A DNA stretch of 40,651 nucleotides from Streptomyces barkulensis (GTDB lineage Bacteria; Actinomycetota; Actinomycetes; Streptomycetales; Streptomycetaceae), in the NCBI RefSeq assembly GCF_002843305.1, contig NZ_PGSG01000074.1, positions 1-40,651 on the forward strand. Reading direction: 5' to 3'. The notes below the pieces were generated by a model, which saw only the letters and a list, made by a program, of their open reading frames with translations, was not told the origin of the DNA and did not search any database. Positions 6,929 to 14,333 of the stretch are shown here, in pieces (position 1 is the stretch's first letter; every line of letters begins with the position of its first letter). The translations under genes and the position numbers were made by a program.

Positions 6929-8629
6929 ATGAATGCACTTCCCCTGCTCCTGATCGGCCTCGCGATGTTCGCGGGCGGATATGTCCTGTACTCGAGATTC
7001 CTGGGCAACCGGGTCTACAAGCTCGACGCGTCCTTTCGGACGCCCGCGCACGAACTGCAGGACGGCGTGGACTACGTCCCGACCAACAAGTTCGTGCTGT
7101 GGGGACACCACTTCACCTCGGTCGCGGGCGCAGCGCCCATCGTCGGCCCCGCGGTCGCCGTCATCTGGGGCTGGCTGCCCGCGTTCCTGTGGGTCACCCT
7201 CGGCACGGTCTTCTTCGCGGGCATGCACGACCTGGGCGCCCTGTGGGCCTCGGCGCGCAACAAGGGCCGCTCGATCGGCACGCTCTCCGGCCGCTACATA
7301 GGCGGCCGGGGCGCCAACCTCTTCCTCGTCGTGATCTTCCTGCTGCTCCTGATGGTGGTCGCGGCCTTCGCGGTGGTGATCAAGAATCTGCTGATCTCCA
7401 CCCCCTCGGCGGTGATCCCCGCCTGGGGCGCGGTCGCGGTGGCGCTGCTGGTCGGCCAGGCGGTCTACCGCTACAGGATGAGCCTCGGCCTGGTCACCGT
7501 GATCGGCGTCGGAGCGCTCTACGGCCTGATCCTCCTCGGCGACGCCGTACCGGTGGAGCTGCCCGACCCGATCCTGGGTATGTCTCCGGCGACCTTCTGG
7601 ATCATCGCCCTCTTCGTCTACGCCGGCATAGCCTCCCTGCTGCCCGTGTGGGTGCTGCTCCAGCCCCGTGACTACATCAACGGCGTCCAGCTCTTCGTCG
7701 GGCTCGGCATCCTGTTCACCTCGGTACTGCTGAGCGCTCCGACGATCGTCGCCCCGGCCTTCAACGACGCCGTGCCCGCGGGCACCCCGAGTCTTGTGCC
7801 GCTGCTCTTCGTCACCATCGCGTGCGGCGCGATCTCCGGCTTCCACGGCATGGTCTCCTCCGGCACCAGCTCCAAACAGCTGGACAAGGAGACCGACGCC
7901 CGTTTCGTCGGCTACTTCGGCGCGGTCGGCGAGGGCCTGCTCGCGCTCGGCGCGATCATCGCCGCCGTCGCGGGCTACCGCACCCTGGCCGACTGGGAGG
8001 CCGTCTACAGCGCCTTCGGCCAGGGCGGCGTCGCGGCGTTCGTCGAAGGCGGCGGCGCGATCCTCAACAGCGGACTGGGCCTGCCCGTGTCGCTGAGCTC
8101 CACGGTCCTGGCCACCATGGCGATCCTGTTCGCCGCCACCACCATGGACACCGGCGTGCGTCTGCTGCGTTTCGTCGTCCAGGAGGCCGGCGAGGTCGCG
8201 AAGGTGAGAATCGGCAATGTCGCCGGCACGCTCATCACGCTCGCCGTCGGTGCGGGACTCACCTTCAGCCAGGGCGCCGGGGGCGAGGGCGGCCTGCGCA
8301 TCTGGCCGCTGTTCGGAACCAGCAACCAGCTGCTGGCCTCCCTGACGCTGTCCATCGTCGCCGTCATGCTGATCCGCAAACGGCGCAATCCGGCGCCCGC
8401 GCTGATCCCGCTCGCGGTCGTGTTCGTCATGGCGTTCTGGGCCGCGGTCGTGCAGCTCGGCGACTTCTACGAAGCTCGGGACTGGCTGCTGCTGATCATC
8501 GACCTCGTCATCATCGTCGCCGCCCTGTGGGTCGCCTTCGAGGCGGTCGTCGCGATGCGGCGGGCCTCCAGGGAGCCGCCGGAGGCTCTCGACGCCGATG
8601 TGACCGAGAAGGGCGAGCTGACGAAGTGA
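6929..8629 (+). CDS. cstA: CstA-family carbon starvation transporter
   Basis: This 566-aa integral membrane protein belongs to the CstA family, whose Escherichia coli members carry pyruvate and have also been linked to peptide uptake. Many transmembrane helices are evident. Family hallmarks include WGHHFTSVAGAAPIVGPAVA near residue 50, GMHDLGALW, the HGMVSSGTSSKQ motif and the FGTSNQLLASL segment near the C-terminus. I chose ATG 6929 over the in-frame ATG at 6884 because AGAGGG lies just upstream and the protein then begins directly with the first helix. Its last bases overlap the next gene (GTGA at 8626-8629), so the small CC-ending protein is translationally coupled to it. Confidence 0.9.
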   Translation: MNALPLLLIGLAMFAGGYVLYSRFLGNRVYKLDASFRTPAHELQDGVDYVPTNKFVLWGHHFTSVAGAAPIVGPAVAVIWGWLPAFLWVTLGTVFFAGMHDLGALWASARNKGRSIGTLSGRYIGGRGANLFLVVIFLLLLMVVAAFAVVIKNLLISTPSAVIPAWGAVAVALLVGQAVYRYRMSLGLVTVIGVGALYGLILLGDAVPVELPDPILGMSPATFWIIALFVYAGIASLLPVWVLLQPRDYINGVQLFVGLGILFTSVLLSAPTIVAPAFNDAVPAGTPSLVPLLFVTIACGAISGFHGMVSSGTSSKQLDKETDARFVGYFGAVGEGLLALGAIIAAVAGYRTLADWEAVYSAFGQGGVAAFVEGGGAILNSGLGLPVSLSSTVLATMAILFAATTMDTGVRLLRFVVQEAGEVAKVRIGNVAGTLITLAVGAGLTFSQGAGGEGGLRIWPLFGTSNQLLASLTLSIVAVMLIRKRRNPAPALIPLAVVFVMAFWAAVVQLGDFYEARDWLLLIIDLVIIVAALWVAFEAVVAMRRASREPPEALDADVTEKGELTK

Positions 8630-8883
8630 CGTCCCGCTGGGCCTCGCTGCGGGCCGGGCTGGAGGAGTTCTACGCCGGTCCCTACCGGCGTACCCTGGCC
8701 CGCGCCCGGCGCGAGGAGGACGACCTGTTCCGGATGGTGGTCCTCGCGGAGGCACTGGGCGTGCCGGACCCGGCGGCGTACTACACCGCCGAGCTGATGC
8801 CCGCCCTCTACGAGGACTTCCACGCCTGGCACCGCCGTATGGGCATGGACCGCTCACCACTGGAGCACATCGGGTGCTGCTAG
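8626..8883 (+). CDS. Small Cys-Cys-ending CstA partner (cory-CC-star-like)
   Basis: This 85-aa soluble protein ends in HIGCC at the very C-terminus. I recall such proteins being annotated as cory-CC-star in actinobacteria. It is rich in Arg, Glu and Tyr (EEFYAGPYRRTLARARREED, then YTAELMPALYEDFHAWH). In Escherichia coli the CstA partner YbdD and its paralogue YjiX are also small proteins that end in Cys-Cys, and YbdD has been reported to be needed for CstA-dependent pyruvate uptake. The GTG start overlaps the cstA stop by 4 bases, and the stop lies inside the next gene, giving a tight three-gene unit. An accessory role for CstA is inferred from this; a metal- or thiol-linked role for the Cys pair is speculation. 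Confidence 0.75.
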   Translation: MTSRWASLRAGLEEFYAGPYRRTLARARREEDDLFRMVVLAEALGVPDPAAYYTAELMPALYEDFHAWHRRMGMDRSPLEHIGCC

Positions 8884-9866
8884 ACCTCATCACCTCGCGC
8901 AGGGTCGTCTTCGTCGGCGGCAAGGGCGGGGTCGGCAAGACGTCCGTCGCCGCGGCGGTCGCCCTCGGCCGTGCCCGGTCGGGCGCCCGCGTGCTGCTGG
9001 TCTCCACCGACCCCGCCCACAACCTGGGCCATCTCTGGGGCCGCCCTGTGGGCGACGCGCCCGTGCGCCTCGCCGGCCCGGGGGACCTCGTCTCCCGGGC
9101 CGGGGCGGCCGGTCACGTCGACGGGCTGGAGATCGACCCGGAACGCACGGTCGAGCAGCACCTGTCCGCGGTCGCCGGGACGATGCGGCGGCTGCTCCCC
9201 GAGCGGATGCACGCACCGGCCGCCCGGCACCTGCAACTGGCCCGGCAGGCGCCCGGCACCCACGAGTCAGCGGTGCTGGAGCGGATCGCCGAGGCGGTGG
9301 AACTCGGCGAGGAGGCCTACGACCTGGTCGTCTTCGACACCGCGCCGTCCGGCCACACACTGCGGCTGCTCGCGCTGCCCGAACAGCTCACCTCCTGGAC
9401 CGAGACCCTGCTCGCCAACCGCGACCGGTCCGAGCGGTTCGGCGCCGCGGTGCGCGGCCTCGGCGGCGGCGGGGACAGCGACCGCGACGCCGAGCTGCGC
9501 CGCATCCTGCTGCGCCGGCGCGACCGCTTCTCCCTGCTGCGCGAGGTGGTGACGGACCCGGCGCGGACCGGATTCGTGCTCGTACTGACCGCCGAAGTGC
9601 TCCCGATCGCCGAGACCGTGGAGGTGTACGAGAAGCTGACCGGCCTCGGTGTCGACGTGGCCGCGCTCGTCGCCAACCGCCGTTCCCCGGCCGGCGCCGG
9701 TGAGCTGCTCGAGTGCCGGCGGAGGCTGGAGGACGAGCACCTCGCCCGGCTGCGGCAGCGGATCCCGGACGTCCCCCTGCTGGAGGTGCCGCTGCTGCCG
9801 GGGGATCTGGTGGGCACGCGGGCCCTCGCCGCACTGGCGGACCGGCTCGGGCACTCCACTTCTTAA
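8874..9866 (+). CDS. ArsA/Get3-type P-loop ATPase
   Basis: This 330-aa ATPase has the deviant Walker A of the ArsA/Get3/MinD class (GKGGVGKTS, residues 16-24), the family segment STDPAHNLG and the switch II-like motif FDTAPSGHTLRLL. It has one catalytic unit, not two as in plasmid ArsA. The only Cys is in LECRRR, so the arsenite-binding Cys set of arsenic pumps is missing and a role in arsenic resistance is unlikely. The GTG start at 8874 lies inside the end of the CC-ending gene (10-base overlap), so it belongs with the CstA unit. It probably drives assembly, delivery or regulation of the CstA complex. The stop is at 9864-9866; no clear hairpin follows. Confidence 0.82.
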   Translation: MLLDLITSRRVVFVGGKGGVGKTSVAAAVALGRARSGARVLLVSTDPAHNLGHLWGRPVGDAPVRLAGPGDLVSRAGAAGHVDGLEIDPERTVEQHLSAVAGTMRRLLPERMHAPAARHLQLARQAPGTHESAVLERIAEAVELGEEAYDLVVFDTAPSGHTLRLLALPEQLTSWTETLLANRDRSERFGAAVRGLGGGGDSDRDAELRRILLRRRDRFSLLREVVTDPARTGFVLVLTAEVLPIAETVEVYEKLTGLGVDVAALVANRRSPAGAGELLECRRRLEDEHLARLRQRIPDVPLLEVPLLPGDLVGTRALAALADRLGHSTS

Positions 9867-10014
9867 GATTCGGGACTCTGCGCCGGTCCGTGGTGTGCGC
9901 CGGGTCGGCGTCTGCGCCGCTCACCTTCGTGGTCGGCGCAGCCGGTGTGCTCCGGCCGGCGCCGCGACGAAGCGAGCACGTGGCCTGCTTCACCCGCGAG
10001 GTGGTATTCCGGCG

Positions 10015-10122
10015 GTGTGCCCCGACTGCCGGGAACACAACGTCGTGCGCGAGGACGACTTCGTCCGCGTCTTCTGCGGCAGCGATCTGCCTACGGTGTG
10101 GAACGTGGATTCCACCGTGTGA
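10015..10122 (+). CDS. Tiny Cys-rich protein with a degenerate zinc ribbon
   Basis: A GTG-started 35-aa ORF encodes VCPDCREHNVVREDDFVRVF and then CGSDLPTVWNVD. It resembles the short CPxC-NVV-FVC-xxCG-DLP-WN proteins I recall from streptomycetes. The first pair (CPDC) is intact, but the second pair has Arg (codon CGC) where a Cys (TGC) would be expected, leaving one Cys. GAGG about 10 bases upstream is a weak ribosome site. It may be functional but changed, or a decaying copy. It ends 33 bases before the stop of a minus-strand regulator. Function unknown. Confidence 0.5.
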   Translation: MCPDCREHNVVREDDFVRVFCGSDLPTVWNVDSTV

Positions 10123-10155
10123 CGGCCGAGGGGCACAGCCACTCGCTGACGGCGG

Positions 10156-10671
10156 CTACGAGTGAAGAACGTCGCGGGCCTGTTCCGCGGCGCGGGCGAT
10201 GCTCTCGCTGACGAAGCCGAGGAATCGGGCGACGTTCTCGAGGCGGGCGGCGGGCGGCGGGCGGCGGGCGGCGGCCGGAGTGCCGGGGCCGAGGACGCCG
10301 ATGCCCTGCCGCGCGGTGTCGACGAGTTGGGCGGTGGAACGGGCGCTGGCCATCATCGACCGGTACCAGACGTCGTCGTCGACGACGTAACGCTCGCGGC
10401 GGCGTTCGCCGCGCTCCCGGCGGACGAAACCCTGGCCGTCGAGGAACGCGACCGCTTTGGAGACGGACGTCGGGCTGACCTGGAGGTGCCGGGCGAGTTC
10501 GGAGGCGGTGAGGCTGCCGGTGTCGGTGAGGGTGAGGCAGGCCATCACCCGGGACATCATCCTCGGCATGCCCGAGGCCATGAAGGCGGCGGCGAATGCC
10601 TCCTCGTACTCGCGTACGGCCTCGGAAACACCTCCGTGGGCCTGCGGGAGCGTCTGCGGTTCTCCTGGCAC
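10156..10671 (-). CDS. GbsR/MarR-type helix-turn-helix regulator
   Basis: The product, about 171 aa, carries a winged helix-turn-helix: GSLTASELARHLQVSPTSVS as the HTH, followed by VAFLDGQGFVRRERGERRRE as the wing and YVVDDDVWYRSM as the start of a C-terminal helical part. This pattern fits GbsR/MarR-like repressors. The GTG at 10671 (residues VPGEPQTL) is my preferred start, as upstream residues look unconserved, but no ribosome site is clear and the open frame reaches 11301. The target is unknown. It is divergent from the DsbA-like lipoprotein gene and convergent with the tiny Cys-rich gene. Confidence 0.65.
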   Translation of the reverse strand: MPGEPQTLPQAHGGVSEAVREYEEAFAAAFMASGMPRMMSRVMACLTLTDTGSLTASELARHLQVSPTSVSKAVAFLDGQGFVRRERGERRRERYVVDDDVWYRSMMASARSTAQLVDTARQGIGVLGPGTPAAARRPPPAARLENVARFLGFVSESIARAAEQARDVLHS

Positions 10672-11051
10672 GGCCTGCCCGCGCCGGCGGGTGCGGCGTT
10701 CGGTGGCACGCTGGGCCAGGTCGGCCCGTTGGCTTCGGCAGTCGACTCCACCGGCACAGGACCGCTCGATACACTGCCGCGATCTGTGGTCGCTCCCCGT
10801 GAGTGCGGGGAACCGGCCCGCGATGGAGCGAGCAGCATGACCGACTTCGCCGGCGCTGACGCCGACCGGTGAGGCAGGGCAGAACCAACCACAGCAAGGT
10901 CGGCCTCCAGCGCCCGCGTCTGCGACGCCATGGGCGGGGGCGAGGATCACCATTGACCGGATGAGGAAGATCGCCCGGCAGATCGTCGGACTCCGGCCGA
11001 CCGCGGGCCGGAGCAGCAGGCACGGCAGCTCCGCCCCGGGGTGGCGAATCC

Positions 11052-11082
11052 TTGTGCGGTATCCGGCCCGGTGATCTAGGGT
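11052..11082 (+). promoter_or_regulatory. Predicted promoter of the DsbA-like lipoprotein gene
   Basis: TTGTGC (11052-11057), a 19-base spacer and TAGGGT (11077-11082). The -10 fits the streptomycete vegetative pattern TAGRRT; the spacer is slightly long. A start near 11089 would give a leader of about 15 bases ending in GGGAGGGCGA just before the ATG. The rest of the 10672-11104 gap shows only a lone hairpin at 10795-10810. Confidence 0.45.
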
Positions 11083-11104
11083 TCCGCTGAACCAGGGAGG
11101 GCGA

Positions 11105-11857
11105 ATGCACAGGGCACGGGGAAGACGGTGGGCCGCGGTGTGCGCAGCCGCGGCGCTGGCGGTGGCCGGATGCGGGCAAGGCGCCACCGAGGGGCCGTCG
11201 GCCAGGGGGAGCGTCCCGTACGAGAGCCTGGGAGAGCTGCCGGAGAAGCTCGGCGCGGACGGCACCACGATCACGGTGGGCGACCCGGACGCCCCCATCA
11301 CGGTGCACCTGTACGAGGACCCGCGCTGCCCCTACTGCCAGGAATTCGAGGCCACTGGAGGCGCCCCCGCACTGCGGGAGGCGACGATCCGGCGAGAGGC
11401 GAAGACCGAGTACACCCTGGCCTCGTTCCTGGACGACCGCGCAGGCGGAGACGGCTCGAAGAAGGCGGTCAACGCGCTGCGCGCCGCGCTGGAGCAGGAC
11501 AGGTTCGCCGAGTACCACGAGGTGCTGTACGCACACCGGCCCGCGGACAGCGCCGGCGACTACACCGACGCCTTCCTGCTGGAACTCGCCGATCAGATCG
11601 ACGGTCTGCGCGGCCCGGCATTCGACACCGCGGTGAAGACCATGAAGTACCGCGACTTCGTGACCGCCTCCCAGCAGGCCTACGAGCGCGCCGGGGGCGA
11701 GGAGGAACCCGAAGGCCCGGGCACCCCCACCGCTGTGATCAACGGCAAGCGGATTCCGTTGGAGCACAGCGGGATCCTGCTGGACACCGACGGCTTCGCC
11801 GATCTGCTGGAGGAGATCCGCGACAAGCCGCTGGCCTGGCAACGCCTCGACCTGTAG
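11105..11857 (+). CDS. DsbA-like thioredoxin-fold lipoprotein
   Basis: This 250-aa protein has a lipoprotein signal: basic start, hydrophobic core and lipobox AVAGC with lipidated Cys23. The thioredoxin-fold domain carries the redox motif CPYC at residues 75-78 (in YEDPRCPYCQEFEA), a helical insertion, and GTPTAVINGKRI near residue 205, where the Pro is the usual cis-Pro. It probably oxidises or reduces disulfides in exported proteins on the outer face of the membrane. Ribosome site GGGAGG lies 7 bases upstream of ATG. It is a single-gene unit with its own predicted promoter and a strong terminator at 11881-11920. Confidence 0.85.
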   Translation: MHRARGRRWAAVCAAAALAVAGCGQGATEGPSARGSVPYESLGELPEKLGADGTTITVGDPDAPITVHLYEDPRCPYCQEFEATGGAPALREATIRREAKTEYTLASFLDDRAGGDGSKKAVNALRAALEQDRFAEYHEVLYAHRPADSAGDYTDAFLLELADQIDGLRGPAFDTAVKTMKYRDFVTASQQAYERAGGEEEPEGPGTPTAVINGKRIPLEHSGILLDTDGFADLLEEIRDKPLAWQRLDL

Positions 11858-11880
11858 CCCCTGGGCCGCTTCGCCTCGCC

Positions 11881-11920
11881 CAGCTGCCGGTCCGCCACCG
11901 CGGTGGCGGACCGGCAGCTG
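11881..11920. terminator. Perfect 40-base palindromic terminator between convergent genes
   Basis: Bases 11881-11900 are exactly complementary to 11901-11920. It lies 23 bases after the lipoprotein stop and before the convergent TetR gene that ends at 12087, so it may stop transcription from both sides. Confidence 0.8.
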
Positions 11921-12086
11921 AGATCCGTACCCGGCCGTCCGCGATGACGGCCGGACGCGGCCGGTGCCGGGTCGGAGCCGTCGCCGACTCCCTCTCCCCA
12001 ACCGGAGGGGACGCCCGGCGGGGTGCCCCGGCGCTGGTGCCCGGGGAGAGGCGCGGTCCGCGCACCGCCGCGCCGGGCACGAGGCG

Positions 12087-12725
12087 TCAGGTTCTGTCCG
12101 CGTGCTCCCGCAGGCGAGCGGAGATCAGGGACTCGAGCGCGTCGGCCGCCAGCTCGGCGTACCGGGCGAAGTCGGTGTCGTCGCCGGCGGCCGCTGCCAC
12201 CCGGAAGCCGTCGGTGAGGGCCCGTCCCATGACGGCCATGTCGTGCGCCAGCTCCGCCGCGACGTCGTCCGTCACTCCCGCGTAGGAGGCGCGCAGCCGG
12301 GACGCGATGAACTGGAACATCTCCTTGCGGATGGCGAGGTAACGCTGCCGGGCGAGGTTGTCCTCCAGTCGCCGCTCGAAGGCGAAGACGAGGCCGATGC
12401 TCCAGAACGCGGCGGCCGGATCGGTGAGGCTGCGGGAGGCCGCGGCCGAGTCGCTGATGCTGCGGCGCAGCAGTTCGCGCAGGTCGCCGACGGACTCATG
12501 GGTCCTGCGCCAGACCTCGAAGCAGTAGTCCAGCAACTCGACGAAGAGCTGCTCCTTGTTCCGGAAGTGCCAGTAGACGGATCCGATCGGCAGGCCGGAC
12601 ACGCGCGCGACGTCGGCCATGGTCGTCCCCTCGTACCCGGCCTCGACCGCGCGCGAGAGCACCGCCTCGAGTATCGCCCGCTTCGACACCTCGGATGCCC
12701 GGTGCGTCTTCCGCCGCGTGGCCAT
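12087..12725 (-). CDS. TetR-family repressor of the aromatic degradation operon (regulator 1)
   Basis: This 212-aa protein has a classic TetR N-terminal DNA-binding domain: GYEGTTMADVARVSGLPIGS as HTH with VYWHFRNKEQLFVELL completing the signature. The rest is a helical ligand-binding domain (about residues 70-210). Divergent from the transporter-led catabolic operon, it shares an intergenic region containing a perfect CTAGAA-N6-TTCTAG operator at 12819-12836. Its recognition helix is the same as that of the second TetR (19965-20642), so both probably bind the same sites. The inducer is likely an aromatic substrate or a ring-cleavage intermediate (inference). Confidence 0.87.
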   Translation of the reverse strand: MATRRKTHRASEVSKRAILEAVLSRAVEAGYEGTTMADVARVSGLPIGSVYWHFRNKEQLFVELLDYCFEVWRRTHESVGDLRELLRRSISDSAAASRSLTDPAAAFWSIGLVFAFERRLEDNLARQRYLAIRKEMFQFIASRLRASYAGVTDDVAAELAHDMAVMGRALTDGFRVAAAAGDDTDFARYAELAADALESLISARLREHADRT

Positions 12726-12778
12726 CGGCTCCCCTCACCCCTCTTCGGACTGCAGTTCTACCAAATGCACGCCGACTC

Positions 12779-12808
12779 TTGACACCGACCGCAGGCACTC
12801 GTCAGTGT
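12779..12808 (+). promoter_or_regulatory. Predicted promoter of the aromatic degradation operon
   Basis: TTGACA (12779-12784), an 18-base spacer and CAGTGT (12803-12808). The -35 is consensus; the -10 is a moderate match. The operator at 12819-12836 would start close to the transcription start, a good position for repression. Confidence 0.5.
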
Positions 12809-12818
12809 AATGGCGATT

Positions 12819-12836
12819 CTAGAACGTAACTTCTAG
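12819..12836. promoter_or_regulatory. TetR operator, site A (CTAGAA-N6-TTCTAG)
   Basis: CTAGAACGTAACTTCTAG, a perfect 6+6 inverted repeat. The same arms and spacing recur at 21529-21546, and a half-site lies at 19910-19917. It sits between the divergent TetR gene and the catabolic operon. Confidence 0.72.
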
Positions 12837-12935
12837 GTTTCGCCGATGGGGCGCGACTCGGTGCGCGTTCCATGTCCTCCTTGCGGGCCGCTGCGATGGC
12901 ACGGGTCCGCTCTGTCCCGAAACAGGGAGACTTGT

Positions 12936-14297
12936 ATGAGGATCACCGATCATGTCCCGCAGGAGAAGATGAGCGGTCTGCAGGTCCGCGCCATCGTCAT
13001 CGCGATCACTCTGGTCGTGCTCGACGGCTACGACGTCTCGCTCACGTCGTTCGCCGCCCCGTACATCGAGAAGGGGTTCGGGGTCTCCAAGGCCGAGCTC
13101 GGACTCGTCATGTCCGGCGCCCTGATCGGCATGCTCCTGGGCTCGATCATCGTCGCGCCGCTCGCCGACCGCATCGGCAGACGCAACATGGGTGTCATCT
13201 CCACCGTGACGATCGCGGTGGGCATGTTCATCGGCCCGTTCGCGACGCCGGAGACCGGGACCTGGCCTCTGGTGGTGAGCCGCATCGTCACCGGCATCGG
13301 CGTCGGCTCCCTGGTCGCCGTGGTCGGCGTCATCCTCTCCGAGTACACGGGCAAGCGCGTGTACGCGCTGGTGATGGCCGTCTACGCCGCCGCGATCAAC
13401 ATCGGCGGACTGCTCGGCTCGATGATCGTGGGCCCGATGCTCGACACGCGTGGCTGGCAGTTCGGCTGGTGGGTCGGGTTCGCGCTGAGCGCGATCGCCG
13501 CGGTCGCCACGTACGCCCTCCTCCCCGAATCGCTCGCCTGGCTCTCCGAAGGGCGTCGCCCGGACTCCCTGCAGCGGCTCAACACACTCCTGGCGAAGAT
13601 GCGCCGGCCCGCGCTCACGGCGCTCCCCGCGCCCGACTCGACGAACGTCAAGGTCAAGGGCTCGCTGCGCACCGTGTTCACCGGCCGCACCGGTTTCTAC
13701 ACGCTGCTGATGATCGTCGGATACGTCGCGTACATGCTCAGCTTCTACTTCATGACGAACTGGGCGCCCTCCAGCGTGGCCTCGGCCAACGACAACCCGG
13801 CGCTGGCCCCGCAGCTCGTGACCGCCTTCAGCATCGGCGGCATTCTCGGCAACGTTCTCTTCGGGTACCTGGGAGGCAGGATCGGCATCCGCCTCCTCGC
13901 CCCGGTCTTCCTGGTCCTGGCCACCGTCACCCTGTCGCTGTTCGGCATCGCCGGATCGGGGATGCCCACCGCCTGGTGGACCCTGTTCGCGGCCTCCTTC
14001 TTCGTCTGCTCGGGCACCGCCGCCTTCTACGCGATCGTCCCGACGCTCTACCCGACGCTGGCCCGCTCGACCGGTTTCGGCGTCGTCATCGGCGTCGGCC
14101 GGTTCGGCGGCATCGCGGCGCCGGTCATCGGCGGCGCGGCCTTCGACGCGGGCTGGGGGATGGCCGCGGCCTTCACCGTCTTCTCCCTGCCCATGCTCAT
14201 CGCCGGCGTCTGCATCCTCGCCCTCCACCTGAGCCAGCGCCGCTCCGACGCGGCCGAGACCCGGCCCGAGCCCGCGCTCTCCGGTACGTCCGCGTAG
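12936..14297 (+). CDS. AAHS-family aromatic acid:H+ symporter (MFS)
   Basis: This 453-aa protein is a 12-helix major facilitator of the aromatic acid:H+ symporter type. Evidence includes VVLDGYDVSLTSFAAPYI in helix 1 (the DGYD aromatic acid signature), LADRIGRRNMGVIS between helices 2 and 3, and a repeat of the loop motif at GYLGGRIGIRLLAP. It probably imports phenylpropionate- or cinnamate-type acids for the following enzymes. ATG 12936 follows the ribosome site CAGGGAG; the upstream in-frame ATG at 12846 would add a non-hydrophobic leader. It is the first gene of the catabolic operon, 36 bases before the dioxygenase gene. Confidence 0.87.
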   Translation: MRITDHVPQEKMSGLQVRAIVIAITLVVLDGYDVSLTSFAAPYIEKGFGVSKAELGLVMSGALIGMLLGSIIVAPLADRIGRRNMGVISTVTIAVGMFIGPFATPETGTWPLVVSRIVTGIGVGSLVAVVGVILSEYTGKRVYALVMAVYAAAINIGGLLGSMIVGPMLDTRGWQFGWWVGFALSAIAAVATYALLPESLAWLSEGRRPDSLQRLNTLLAKMRRPALTALPAPDSTNVKVKGSLRTVFTGRTGFYTLLMIVGYVAYMLSFYFMTNWAPSSVASANDNPALAPQLVTAFSIGGILGNVLFGYLGGRIGIRLLAPVFLVLATVTLSLFGIAGSGMPTAWWTLFAASFFVCSGTAAFYAIVPTLYPTLARSTGFGVVIGVGRFGGIAAPVIGGAAFDAGWGMAAAFTVFSLPMLIAGVCILALHLSQRRSDAAETRPEPALSGTSA

Positions 14298-14333
14298 CGG
14301 CCGTCCGCCTCTTTCGAGAAAGGAACCACTTCC

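Noticed and set aside
6686..9022. 778-aa minus-strand open frame opposite the cstA unit
   Set aside because: It is an antisense shadow of strongly coding plus-strand genes; composition is Asp/Arg/Gly/Gln-rich with no motif.
8874..9866. Arsenite efflux ATPase
   Set aside because: The fold is ArsA-type but the metal-binding Cys are missing, there is a single ATPase unit, and neighbours are CstA and a CC-tail protein, not ArsB or ArsR.
10789..10815. CRISPR array
   Set aside because: Only one repeat-like hairpin is present, with no regular spacing, second repeat or cas gene.
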